Shown: in pieces, positions 1 to 7,677 of the stretch
Layout: each line of letters opens with the position of its first letter
Position numbering within the stretch: the stretch's first letter is position 1
Origin: Chelativorans multitrophicus
Lineage (GTDB): Bacteria > Pseudomonadota > Alphaproteobacteria > Rhizobiales > Rhizobiaceae
Direction of reading: 5' to 3'
Assembly: GCF_011317445.1 (NCBI RefSeq)
Contig: NZ_JAAAPL010000002.1
Coordinates: forward strand, 558,001-622,000
Length of the DNA stretch: 64,000 nucleotides
Made by a program: the position numbers and the translations under genes
The notes under the pieces: generated by a model
What the model was told of the DNA's origin: nothing
Database searches by the model: none
The model's input: only the letters and a program-made list of their open reading frames with translations

Positions 1-126
1 AAGCGTCGACAGATCGCCGATCTCGGCGTCAAGGAATTGCCTTGCTTCCTCCATGCCTGCCATGGCGCTGCCCGCATTTATCAGAAGTACGAGCGCCGAA
101 GTCGTCATTAACAAGTGCCGTTGCAT
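1..126 (-). CDS. glpV: Glycerol ABC transporter substrate-binding protein, N-terminal part only
   Basis: The first 42 codons of a gene that runs off the left edge. Translation starts with ATG at 126 behind a GGGAGGAAA ribosome site and begins MQRHLLMTTSALVLL, a signal peptide that probably ends near NAGSAMA. The mature start (MEEARQFLDAEIGDLSTL) resembles the N-terminus of the large sugar or glycerol-type binding proteins of rhizobia. It is the last visible gene of the minus-strand operon glpR-glpD-glpSTPQU, where a periplasmic binding protein is expected. The rest of the protein cannot be seen, so the assignment leans on position. The symbol follows the Rhizobium leguminosarum glycerol transporter nomenclature from memory. 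Confidence 0.75.
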   Translation of the reverse strand, partial: MQRHLLMTTSALVLLINAGSAMAGMEEARQFLDAEIGDLSTL

Positions 127-198
127 TGGTTTCCTCCCTAGCCGAACGATGCACCATTGACGGGGCGCCGCGGGCTTGCGGCACCCCGGAATTCTCCT

Positions 199-480
199 CT
201 AGACCGATCGAAACACGCCTATCGCGTAGATGACGGAGAGAGCGAGAGCCCACCACAGGCTGGGGCCGACGAGCCCAAGCCATGCTAGATTGATGAAGGC
301 TGCGCCGAGCAGAGAGACGAACAGCCGGTCGCCGCGCGTCGTCTCAAAGCGCAGCACGCCGACGCGCGGATTGCCGCCGGGCGAAAGATATTCCCATACG
401 CCCATGCTGATGAGCAGCAGCGCGATGACGATGAAGAAGGTGGCGGTCGGCCATGTCCAGGCCATCCATGAAAAGCTCAT
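199..480 (-). CDS. glpU: Small DUF2160-type membrane protein of the glycerol ABC transporter locus
   Basis: A 93-residue protein with a hydrophobic helix near residues 12-27 (FFIVIALLLISMGVWEY) and two more between about 51 and 88, rich in Trp. It matches the DUF2160 pattern: a small integral membrane protein encoded between the permease and the binding protein in glycerol and sugar ABC operons. The ATG at 480 overlaps the stop of the upstream permease gene by one base (TGATG), implying translational coupling. Its function is not established. A role as an accessory membrane subunit of the importer is inference from its fixed position. Confidence 0.8.
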   Translation of the reverse strand: MSFSWMAWTWPTATFFIVIALLLISMGVWEYLSPGGNPRVGVLRFETTRGDRLFVSLLGAAFINLAWLGLVGPSLWWALALSVIYAIGVFRSV

Positions 481-1403
481 CACACCCTCCCCAGGGCGAA
501 GCCCTTGGCGATATAGTTGCGCACGAACCAGATCACGAGCGCGCCGGGAATGATGGTGAGCACCCCGGCCGCGGCCAGCACGCCCCAATCAAGACCGGAA
601 GCCGAGACCGTACGGGTCATCGTGGCGGCGATCGGCTTAGCTGCTGTCGTCGTCAGCGTGCGGGCGAGCAGGAGTTCCACCCAGGAGAACATGAAGCAAA
701 AGAAGGCGGCGACCCCGATGCCGCTTGCGATTAAAGGCATGAAGATCTTCACGAAGAAGCGCGGGAAGGAGTAGCCGTCGATATATGCGGTCTCGTCTAT
801 CTCCTTGGGCACGCCCGACATGAAGCCTTCCAGGATCCAGACCGCAAGCGGCACGTTGAACAGGCAATGCGCCAGCGCCACCGCAATGTGCGTGTCGATC
901 AGCCCGAAGGCCGAATAGAGCTGGAAGAAGGGCAGCGCGAAGACCGCCGGCGGCGCCATCCGGTTGGTAAGCAGCCAGAAAAACAGATGCTTGTCGCCTA
1001 AAAACCGGTACCGCGAGAAGGCGTAGGCGGCCGGCAGCGCTGCGGCGACCGAGATGACGGTGTTCATCACCACATAGATGATCGAATTGATATAGCCCGA
1101 ATACCAGGCCGGATCGGTGAAGATGACACGGTAATTGCGCAAGGTCGGGTTCTCCGGCCACAGCGAGAAGGTATTGAGGATTTCCGTATTGGTCTTGAAG
1201 CTCATATTGATGAGCCAATAGATCGGCAGCATGAGGAACAGAATGTAGATCGTCGGCACCAGCCACCAAAAGCGGGACTGCCTACCGCGCCGCAGCATGG
1301 TCTGGCCGATCTCGGCCTGTGCCTCGCCTACCGCCGCCGCGGCAGTGGTCCGCCGCATCGCGATCGTATCCGCCGCAGCGGTGCTGTTCTTGCCCGCCGC
1401 CAT
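480..1403 (-). CDS. glpQ: Glycerol ABC transporter permease (MalG-like)
   Basis: A 307-residue inner membrane permease of the CUT1 / MalG type. A hydrophilic N-terminus of about 45 residues is followed by six predicted membrane helices. The cytoplasmic EAA loop that docks the ATPase is visible around MSGVPKEIDETAYIDG. The C-terminus IAKGFALGRV is typical of MalG-like subunits. The ATG at 1403 shares one base with the stop of the preceding permease (TGATG). With GlpP it should form the heterodimeric channel for glycerol. This glpQ is unrelated to the glycerophosphodiester phosphodiesterase that carries the same name in E. coli. Confidence 0.88.
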   Translation of the reverse strand: MAAGKNSTAAADTIAMRRTTAAAAVGEAQAEIGQTMLRRGRQSRFWWLVPTIYILFLMLPIYWLINMSFKTNTEILNTFSLWPENPTLRNYRVIFTDPAWYSGYINSIIYVVMNTVISVAAALPAAYAFSRYRFLGDKHLFFWLLTNRMAPPAVFALPFFQLYSAFGLIDTHIAVALAHCLFNVPLAVWILEGFMSGVPKEIDETAYIDGYSFPRFFVKIFMPLIASGIGVAAFFCFMFSWVELLLARTLTTTAAKPIAATMTRTVSASGLDWGVLAAAGVLTIIPGALVIWFVRNYIAKGFALGRV

Positions 1404-2269
1404 CAGCCCTTCTCCGTGCCGTAATTGGTCATGACCGTGTAGAAGACCCATGACATCAAAAGAATGATCAGGAAGTAGATGATCGACATGGCCGCCGCCT
1501 CGCCGAGATTGAATTCGCCGATGGCGAGCTTCACCAGGTCGATGGACAGGAATGTGGTGGTGTTGCCAGGCCCGCCACCCGTGAGCACGAACGGCTCCGT
1601 GTAGATCATGAAGGAGTCCATGAATCGCAGCAGGATGGCTATGAGCAGCACCCGGTGCATCTTGGGCAGCTGGATGTAGCGGAACACCGCCCAGCGGGAC
1701 GCGCCGTCGATTTTGGCCGCCTGATAATAAGCGTCCGGGATCGAGACGAGGCCGGCGTAACACAAGAGCACGACGAGGCTTGTCCAGTGCCAGACATCCA
1801 TCAGGATGATCGTCACCCACGCGTCGATTGGATCGTTGACATAGTTGTAATCGAGGCCAAGGGCGTAAAGTCCCCGTCCCAGCAGGCCAATATCGATGCG
1901 CCCGAAGACCTGCCAGATCGTGCCCACCACGTTAAAGGGTATGAGCAGCGGCAGCGCCATGAAAACCAGGCAAACCGGCACACCCCATCCCCTGCGCGGC
2001 ATGTTGAGCGCGATGAAGATGCCGAGCGGCACCTCAATGGCGAGGATGATCGCGGAGAAGGCGAGATTGCGGCCCATGGCGGCCCAGAAGCGGTCGGAAG
2101 CCAGGACCTCCTCGAACCACTCCGTCCCCGCCCAAAAGAAGACGTTGTTTCCAAACGTGTCCTGCACTGAGTAGTTGACCACCGTCATCAGTGGAATGAC
2201 GGCCGAGAAGGCCACCAGCGCCAGCACCGGGAGCACCATGAACCAGGCCTTGTTGTTCCAGGTCTTCAT
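1403..2269 (-). CDS. glpP: Glycerol ABC transporter permease (MalF-like)
   Basis: A 288-residue inner membrane permease with six predicted helices. The first is at about residues 10-32 (MVLPVLALVAFSAVIPLMTV), and an EAA loop lies near VSIPDAYYQAAKIDGASRWAVF. The FVLTGGGPGNTTTF segment is the hallmark of MalF / UgpA-type subunits. Its ATG at 2269 overlaps the glpT stop in an ATGA arrangement, and its own stop overlaps the next permease start, so glpT-glpP-glpQ-glpU are translationally coupled. It should pair with GlpQ. Glycerol specificity is inferred from the whole locus rather than from this protein alone. Confidence 0.88.
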   Translation of the reverse strand: MKTWNNKAWFMVLPVLALVAFSAVIPLMTVVNYSVQDTFGNNVFFWAGTEWFEEVLASDRFWAAMGRNLAFSAIILAIEVPLGIFIALNMPRRGWGVPVCLVFMALPLLIPFNVVGTIWQVFGRIDIGLLGRGLYALGLDYNYVNDPIDAWVTIILMDVWHWTSLVVLLCYAGLVSIPDAYYQAAKIDGASRWAVFRYIQLPKMHRVLLIAILLRFMDSFMIYTEPFVLTGGGPGNTTTFLSIDLVKLAIGEFNLGEAAAMSIIYFLIILLMSWVFYTVMTNYGTEKG

Positions 2270-3342
2270 GGCCGGCCTTCCATATCCACGCGCCAGGAAT
2301 CGGCATAGAGATTGAGGTGGGCAGGATCGAAGATGACATGCGGCTCCGCCGGCACCTCCGCATCCTCACCGATGATCGCGGCGATTGCCTGCCCTTCGAG
2401 CTCGGCATGCACGATTTTCTTGCGGCCGATATCCTCCACCTTGGAGATTGCGACAGGCATGCCCTGCCGCCCAAGGCGAACGAATTCCGGGCGGATGCCG
2501 AGCTCGATGCGCTGCCCCGCCAAAGGCCCGGGGCGGCCAGGAAGCGCTATGGACTGGCCCCCGACGCGCGCCGCTGCGCCATCGATTGCCGCGGGCAGCA
2601 GGTTCATGCCGGGCGAGCCTATGAAATAGCCGACAAAGGTATGCCGCGGCCGCTCGAACAATTCCTCCGGCGTGCCGATCTGCACGATCTCGCCCTCGAA
2701 CATCACCACCACCGTATCGGCGAAGGTCAGGGCCTCCGTCTGGTCGTGCGTGACATAGACCATGGTATGGCCGAAGCGATGGTGCAGCTCCTTGAGTTGC
2801 GTTCGCAGCGCCCATTTCATGTGCGGATCTATTACCGTCAGCGGTTCGTCAAAGAGGATCGCGCTGACGTCGGAGCGTGCCAGGCCCCGCCCGAGGGAGA
2901 TCTTCTGCTTCTCATCCGCGGTCAAACCCTGCGCCTTGCGCCTCGCCCGGTGCTCCAGCCCGGTCATGGCCAGGATTTCGCGCACGCGCCTGTCCACCAA
3001 ATCCTCGGGCACACGCCGGTTGCGCAAGGGGAAGGCGAGATTGTCGTAGACCGTCATCGTGTCGTAGACGACCGGGAACTGGAACACCTGCGCGATGTTG
3101 CGCGCCTCAGTCGGTAAGGCGGTGACATCGCGGCCATCGAAGAGGAGGCGACCTTCGGAGGCGTGCACCAGGCCAGAAATGATGTTGAGGAGGGTCGTCT
3201 TGCCGCAACCGGACGGACCGAGCAGTGCATAGGCCCCGCCGTCCTCGAAGGTGTGCTGCACGCGCTTGAGCGCATAATCGGCGTCGGATTTCGGCTCCGG
3301 CAGGTAGGAGTGGCGGATGTGGTTGAGCTCGATGCGCGCCAT
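2266..3342 (-). CDS. glpT: Glycerol ABC transporter ATPase with degenerate signature motif
   Basis: A 358-residue MalK/UgpC-type ATPase. Walker A is GPSGCGKT at 42-49, Walker B ILFDEP at 162-167, and the H-loop His is 199 in VYVTHDQTEA. A regulatory TOBE-like domain follows from about residue 240. The ABC signature that should read LSGGQ is replaced by LTADEKQK at 140-147, so this subunit cannot offer a normal signature to its partner. The neighbour GlpS keeps LSGGQQQR but lacks the H-loop His, so the two look like a complementary heterodimer. ATG at 3342 is preceded by GAGGGAGAAGA. The longer open frame upstream overlaps glpS and is not needed. This is not the E. coli G3P antiporter GlpT. 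Confidence 0.9.
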   Translation of the reverse strand: MARIELNHIRHSYLPEPKSDADYALKRVQHTFEDGGAYALLGPSGCGKTTLLNIISGLVHASEGRLLFDGRDVTALPTEARNIAQVFQFPVVYDTMTVYDNLAFPLRNRRVPEDLVDRRVREILAMTGLEHRARRKAQGLTADEKQKISLGRGLARSDVSAILFDEPLTVIDPHMKWALRTQLKELHHRFGHTMVYVTHDQTEALTFADTVVVMFEGEIVQIGTPEELFERPRHTFVGYFIGSPGMNLLPAAIDGAAARVGGQSIALPGRPGPLAGQRIELGIRPEFVRLGRQGMPVAISKVEDIGRKKIVHAELEGQAIAAIIGEDAEVPAEPHVIFDPAHLNLYADSWRVDMEGRP

Positions 3343-3353
3343 TCTTCTCTCCC

Positions 3354-4436
3354 TCAGGCCGCGCGCCGGGCGACCGCGGAAACCGAACGCCCCGCCTGGT
3401 CGAAGACCATGACGTGACGCGTGTCGATGAAAACCTCGATCCGCTCGTCCGGCTCGAAAATATGGACCCCCGGCGCGAGCATCACCCACCGCGCATCGGC
3501 AAAGGACAAATGCACGAAGCTTTCCGAGCCGGTAATTTCGGTCACCACCACCTTGGCTCCGACCGGGACGGCGTCTGCCGTTGCAGGCTCAAGCGAGAGG
3601 TGGTGGGGCTGAAAGCCGATTGTGTAAGGCCCGTCCGGAATGCCTGAGAGCGCTGCCGGAACAGGGAGATCGACCCCGCCATCGAGCTGGAAGGAAGCCC
3701 CGTTCTTCCGCAGCACGATGGTGTTGAGCGGCGGATCGGCGAAGGTTCGCGCCGTCAGCAGATCGATGGGCCGACGGAACACCTCGATGGTCGGGCCGAA
3801 CTGAGTCACCCTGCCCTGCGATAGCGTAGCGGTGTTGCCGCCGAGAAGCAGCGCTTCGGAAGGCTCGGTCGTAGCATAGACGAAAATAGCGCCGGACTGG
3901 GCGAAGATGCGCGGCAGTTCCTCGCGCAGTTCCTCGCGCAGCTTGTAGTCGAGATTGGCGAGCGGCTCGTCCAGGAGCACGAGCTTGGCGTTCCTCACGA
4001 TGGCCCGGGCAAGCGCGGTGCGCTGCTGCTGGCCACCGGAAAGCTCAAGCGGCATCCGATCGAGATAGGACGTCAGCCGCAGGAGTTCGGCCGCCTTCCT
4101 TACCTCGCGATCGATGGTCGTCCTGTCGGCGCCGGTCACGCGCAGCGGCGAGGCGATGTTTTCGTAGACAGTCATCGACGGATAGTTGATGAACTGCTGG
4201 TAGACCATGGCGACGTTGCGCCGCTGCACCGGCACGCCGGTGAGATCGGCGCCGTCGAACCAGACGGACCCGGAGGTCGGCGTCTCCAGCCCAGCCATCA
4301 GGCGCATAAGCGTCGTCTTGCCCGAAAGGGTGGGGCCCAGAAGCACGTTAAGTGTGCCATGCGCGAGCGCCAGCGACACATCCTCGATATGCGTCTCCGC
4401 CCCTACCCTCTTCGTGACATTCTTGAGCTCGAGCAT
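3354..4436 (-). CDS. glpS: Glycerol ABC transporter ATPase with missing H-loop histidine
   Basis: A 360-residue ABC ATPase with Walker A GPTLSGKT at 34-41, signature LSGGQQQR at 132-139, Walker B LVLLDEP at 152-158, and a C-terminal TOBE-like domain. At the H-loop the sequence is VYATTEPSEA, so Thr190 stands where the switch His belongs. It is the first transporter gene after glpD, 34 bases downstream, and 11 bases ahead of glpT. It energises the GlpPQ channel together with GlpT. The family assignment is firm. The glycerol substrate is inferred from the glpD and glpR neighbours and from the match to the rhizobial glycerol locus layout. Confidence 0.9.
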   Translation of the reverse strand: MLELKNVTKRVGAETHIEDVSLALAHGTLNVLLGPTLSGKTTLMRLMAGLETPTSGSVWFDGADLTGVPVQRRNVAMVYQQFINYPSMTVYENIASPLRVTGADRTTIDREVRKAAELLRLTSYLDRMPLELSGGQQQRTALARAIVRNAKLVLLDEPLANLDYKLREELREELPRIFAQSGAIFVYATTEPSEALLLGGNTATLSQGRVTQFGPTIEVFRRPIDLLTARTFADPPLNTIVLRKNGASFQLDGGVDLPVPAALSGIPDGPYTIGFQPHHLSLEPATADAVPVGAKVVVTEITGSESFVHLSFADARWVMLAPGVHIFEPDERIEVFIDTRHVMVFDQAGRSVSAVARRAA

Positions 4437-4470
4437 TGCGCCTCCTCCCCAGGGGCCTCTCTGATCTTTC

Positions 4471-6000
4471 CTACTCGGCTGCCTCGTGCCGTCTGCGGCT
4501 GGCGAGATCCTCCATGAATTCCTCCAGGGTCACGACCTCATTCGGCGCAAGGCGCAGGCCACGTTTCGTGCGGCGCCAGAGTACGTCCTCGGCCGTGCGT
4601 GCCCACTCCTGCTCCATCAGATACCGGACCTCCGCCTCATAGAGGTCAGCCCCGAAATGAACCCCCAGATCGTCGGTCGACCGCGCCTGCCCGAGAATTG
4701 CGCGTGCCCGCGTGCCATAGCGGCGCACCAGCCGGCGCGCGTGACCGGCATTGAGAAACGGGTAGTCGCGCAGGAGTCCTGCGATCTGCCCATCGAAACC
4801 GTCGACCGCGAAATCTCCTCCCGGCAGCCGCGCATCGGCCGTCCAGGCCTGTCCTTTGCGGCCGAGCAACTCTTCGATTTTTTCCAGCGTGGCTTCGGAA
4901 AGACGCCGGTAAGTGGTGATCTTGCCGCCGAAGATGTTGACGAGCGCGGCATCGCCGTCCCCCTCCTCCACGCGCAGCACGTAATCGCGGGTGGCTTCCT
5001 GCGCCTTGGAGGCGCCGTCGTCGAAGAGCGGGCGGACGGCGGCATAGGTCCAAACGATATCTTCCCGACGTACCGGCCTGGCGAAATACTCGCTCGCCGC
5101 CGCACAGAGATAGTCGGTCTCGGCAGGGCTGATCGCCGCGTCCCGCGGCTCGCCGTCATAATCCTGATCGGTCGTGCCGATCAGCGTGAAATCGTCCTCA
5201 TATGGGATTGCGAAAATGATGCGGCCGTCGCGGTTCTGAAAGAAATAGGCGCGTGGATCGTCTGAAACCTTCGGCACCACGATATGGCTGCCTTTGACCA
5301 GCCGCACATTATGCACTTCGTTCCGCCCCATCGCGGAGGCCAGCACCTTGTCCACCCAGGGGCCGGCGGCGTTCACGACAAGGCGCGCCCGAACCTCGGA
5401 CCGCGCGCCGCTCGAGACATCGCGCAGCGTTGCCCGCCATCGGCCATCCTCCCGGCGCGCGTCGACCACCTCGGTGCGGGTGGCGATCACCGCGCCCCGG
5501 TCGGCCGCGTCCCGCGCGTTGAGCACCACCAAGCGGGCGTCGTCGACCCAGCAATCGGAATATTCGAAGGCGCGGGAAAAGAGCGGCTTGAGCGGCTTGC
5601 CGGCAGCATCGATGCGCATATCGATCGTACGCGTCTTGGGAAGGAGCTTGCGCCCGCCGAGATGGTCATAGAGGAAGAGGCCGAGACGCAGCAGCCAGGC
5701 TGGCCTCAGCCCCTCATTATGCGGCAGAACGAACCGTATCGGCCAGATAATGTGCGGCGCGTTGCGCCACAGCACCTCGCGCTCGAGCAGCGCCTCCCGC
5801 ACAAGCCGGAACTCATAGAATTCGAGGTAGCGCAGGCCGCCATGGATGAGCTTGGTGGAGCCGGACGACGTGCCGCTTCCAAGGTCGTTCATTTCCGCGA
5901 GAAAGACGCTGTATCCCCGGCCTGCTGCATCCCGCGCGATGCCGCAGCCATTGATGCCGCCGCCGATAACAAGAATGTCATGGACCGGAGTGCCGTCCAA
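4471..6000 (-). CDS. glpD: FAD-dependent glycerol-3-phosphate dehydrogenase
   Basis: About 509 residues. It oxidises glycerol-3-phosphate to dihydroxyacetone phosphate at the inner membrane, passing electrons to quinone. The N-terminal FAD fold is clear (HDILVIGGGINGCGIARD), as are the GTSSGSTKLIHGGLRYLE segment and the C-terminal DAO_C region. No ATG lies before this fold. I chose the TTG at 6000 because GGGGAG sits six bases ahead and the product then begins MDGTPVHDILVIGGG, like other GlpD proteins. A GTG at 6021 or a TTG at 6048 would add 7 or 16 residues but lack a ribosome site. A glycerol kinase gene, needed to make the substrate, is not in the window and may lie beyond the left edge. 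Confidence 0.95.
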   Translation of the reverse strand: MDGTPVHDILVIGGGINGCGIARDAAGRGYSVFLAEMNDLGSGTSSGSTKLIHGGLRYLEFYEFRLVREALLEREVLWRNAPHIIWPIRFVLPHNEGLRPAWLLRLGLFLYDHLGGRKLLPKTRTIDMRIDAAGKPLKPLFSRAFEYSDCWVDDARLVVLNARDAADRGAVIATRTEVVDARREDGRWRATLRDVSSGARSEVRARLVVNAAGPWVDKVLASAMGRNEVHNVRLVKGSHIVVPKVSDDPRAYFFQNRDGRIIFAIPYEDDFTLIGTTDQDYDGEPRDAAISPAETDYLCAAASEYFARPVRREDIVWTYAAVRPLFDDGASKAQEATRDYVLRVEEGDGDAALVNIFGGKITTYRRLSEATLEKIEELLGRKGQAWTADARLPGGDFAVDGFDGQIAGLLRDYPFLNAGHARRLVRRYGTRARAILGQARSTDDLGVHFGADLYEAEVRYLMEQEWARTAEDVLWRRTKRGLRLAPNEVVTLEEFMEDLASRRRHEAAE

Positions 6001-6048
6001 GCTCTTCTCCCCGCGCGCCACTGAAGGCGTCGTGTAATACGAAAGCAA

Positions 6049-6109
6049 AAACGAGTTAATTCGAAATTATTGCGAGTGTCAAACGAAAATGGAAGCGAGT
6101 TTCTCGCCT
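6049..6109 (-). promoter_or_regulatory. glpD upstream region with AAACGAAA box, candidate GlpR operator
   Basis: The short gap between glpR and glpD contains AAACGAAA at 6081-6088, plus related CGAAAT and ACGAG elements close by. The same octamer occurs in the glpR leader at 6918-6925 and 6927-6934, and its complement at 6893-6900. A DeoR-family repressor binding repeated boxes at both places would explain co-regulation of glpR and the glpD-transporter operon. This is inference from repeat sharing; binding is not shown. Confidence 0.45.
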
Positions 6110-6880
6110 TCAATTTGCACGGGCAGTTTCGATCAGCTCGACCTCCGCCGCCTGACAGATTGCGCGTATCGCTTCCAACTTGCAGCGATTGGTAATGAAC
6201 GTGTCGACCTGTGAGAGATGGCCGATCCGCACAGGGGCGGTCCGCTCGAATTTGGTCGAGTCTGCCACGAGGATCACATGCCGCGCGTTGGCGATAATGG
6301 CCTGAGCCACCTTCACTTCACGAAAATCGAAATCGAGCAGGGCGCCGTCATGGTCGATCGCAGACGTGCCGATCACGGCATAATCCACTTTGAACTGCTT
6401 GATGAAGTCGACTGCCGCCTCGCCGACAATGCCTCCATCCGACGAGCGCACGACCCCGCCGGCAATGATTACCTCGATCGACGGGAGCACCCGCAACCTG
6501 TTGGCGACATTAATATTGTTCGTGATGACCAGCAGCCCTTGATGGTCGAGAAGAGCGTGGCCTACGGCTTCCGTCGTCGTGCCGATATTCATGAATAGCG
6601 ATGCGTTATCGGGGATGATGCGGGCAGCAGCCTGGCCTATAGCCTCCTTCTCGCCGGCCGAGATCTTGCGCCGCGCTTCATATTCCATATTCTCGATGCC
6701 GGACGGGAAGACAGCCCCGCCATGGATGCGGGTCAAAAGCCTTTGATCGCAGAGATCGTTCAAATCCTTGCGGATCGTCTGCGGCGTGACATTGAACCGG
6801 GCAGCCAGATCGTCGACAAGCACCCTCCCGCTATCCTTGGCGAGCTGGACTATTTCCGCATGGCGGGGCGGCAGAAACAT
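6110..6880 (-). CDS. glpR: DeoR-family transcriptional regulator of glycerol metabolism
   Basis: A 256-residue DeoR-type repressor. The N-terminal winged helix-turn-helix starts at RHAEIVQLAKDSGRVLV and includes VTPQTIRKDLNDL and the RIHGGA hinge. The C-terminal sugar-phosphate sensing domain carries FMNIGTTTEA, VIIAGGVVR and DGALLDFDFREVKVAQ. ATG at 6880 follows a GGGGGA ribosome site, and the protein then has the usual family length. It sits directly ahead of glpD on the same strand. The expected effector is glycerol-3-phosphate, and the expected targets are its own promoter and glpD-glpSTPQUV. Confidence 0.92.
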   Translation of the reverse strand: MFLPPRHAEIVQLAKDSGRVLVDDLAARFNVTPQTIRKDLNDLCDQRLLTRIHGGAVFPSGIENMEYEARRKISAGEKEAIGQAAARIIPDNASLFMNIGTTTEAVGHALLDHQGLLVITNNINVANRLRVLPSIEVIIAGGVVRSSDGGIVGEAAVDFIKQFKVDYAVIGTSAIDHDGALLDFDFREVKVAQAIIANARHVILVADSTKFERTAPVRIGHLSQVDTFITNRCKLEAIRAICQAAEVELIETARAN

Positions 6881-6890
6881 GGATTCCCCC

Positions 6891-6934
6891 AATTTCGTTT
6901 TGCCCCAATATACAGAAAAACGAAAGAAACGAAA
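6891..6934 (-). promoter_or_regulatory. glpR leader with three TTTCGTTT/AAACGAAA boxes
   Basis: Immediately upstream of the glpR start are one TTTCGTTT (6893-6900) and two AAACGAAA octamers (6918-6925 and 6927-6934), the latter two repeating every nine bases. The arrangement looks like an autoregulatory operator cluster. The same octamer recurs ahead of glpD. No convincing sigma-70 promoter could be picked by eye. Confidence 0.45.
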
Positions 6935-7101
6935 CTGGATTTGGAAGGAATTTTGAAGCGTTGCGCGCGAGGCTTCAAAGCTCGACCGCTGGCGACGGCA
7001 TCTCACATGGGCGCTGGTAGCAGAGTGCTTCGGCCGCTATTCCCCGCTCCGTCAGTCCTCCAAACTGATAGGCGGAAGCCGGAAAATCTATTGACGAATG
7101 T

Positions 7102-7677
7102 CTATTCGACCATCCTGATGTCGAGCTTCACTTTTGCGTACCAGTCGGCGACGGCTCGAATTTCTTCATCGGTCAGTTCTGATGCAATTGGGGTCATCAC
7201 GTCATGCACCCGATTGCCGTTGCGAAAAGCCTTCAACTGAGTATCGATGTATATATTCGTCTCACCAGCAAGATTGGGCGCATCTTCGATTAGATGGATC
7301 CCGTCCGCGCCGTGGCAGCCTACGCAAGCCTCAGGCGCTTCCGCGGGATCAGCCGTGAGCTCCGCCGTGACTTCGTGGCCGGAGTACCATGCAGCGAGGT
7401 CGGCGATCTGCTGGTCGCTTAACGTGCGCGCAACAATCGTCATCATTTCGTGCTCGCGCGTCCCATCTCGGAATGCGGTCAGCTGCGCGCGGATATAGCT
7501 TTCGGGCTCACCGCCTATGTGCGGTGCGATCGGAATTTGCGCATAGCCGTCGAGACCGTGGCAGGTGCGGCATTGGCCGGCGGCTTGCCGGCCAGCAGCC
7601 CTATCGCCTTGCACCTGGGCCTGAGCGCTCTCGGCGAGCATCAGCCCGCCGAGAAACAGAAGAGCCAATCGTCTCAT
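7102..7677 (-). CDS. Periplasmic dihaem cytochrome c (c4-like)
   Basis: A 191-residue protein with a signal peptide (cleavage probably after AESAQA) and two tandem cytochrome c domains. The haem sites are CRTCH at 36-40 and CVGCH at 118-122. Likely axial Met ligands lie in EHEMMT (near 78) and HDVMTP (161). The duplicated AFRDGTREHEM and AFRNGNRVHDV segments are the cytochrome c4 pattern. Its ATG overlaps the stop of the upstream sugar-dehydrogenase gene (ATGA), so it is probably the direct electron acceptor of that enzyme and hands electrons on to the respiratory chain. The coupling is inferred from the overlap. Confidence 0.9.
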   Translation of the reverse strand: MRRLALLFLGGLMLAESAQAQVQGDRAAGRQAAGQCRTCHGLDGYAQIPIAPHIGGEPESYIRAQLTAFRDGTREHEMMTIVARTLSDQQIADLAAWYSGHEVTAELTADPAEAPEACVGCHGADGIHLIEDAPNLAGETNIYIDTQLKAFRNGNRVHDVMTPIASELTDEEIRAVADWYAKVKLDIRMVE

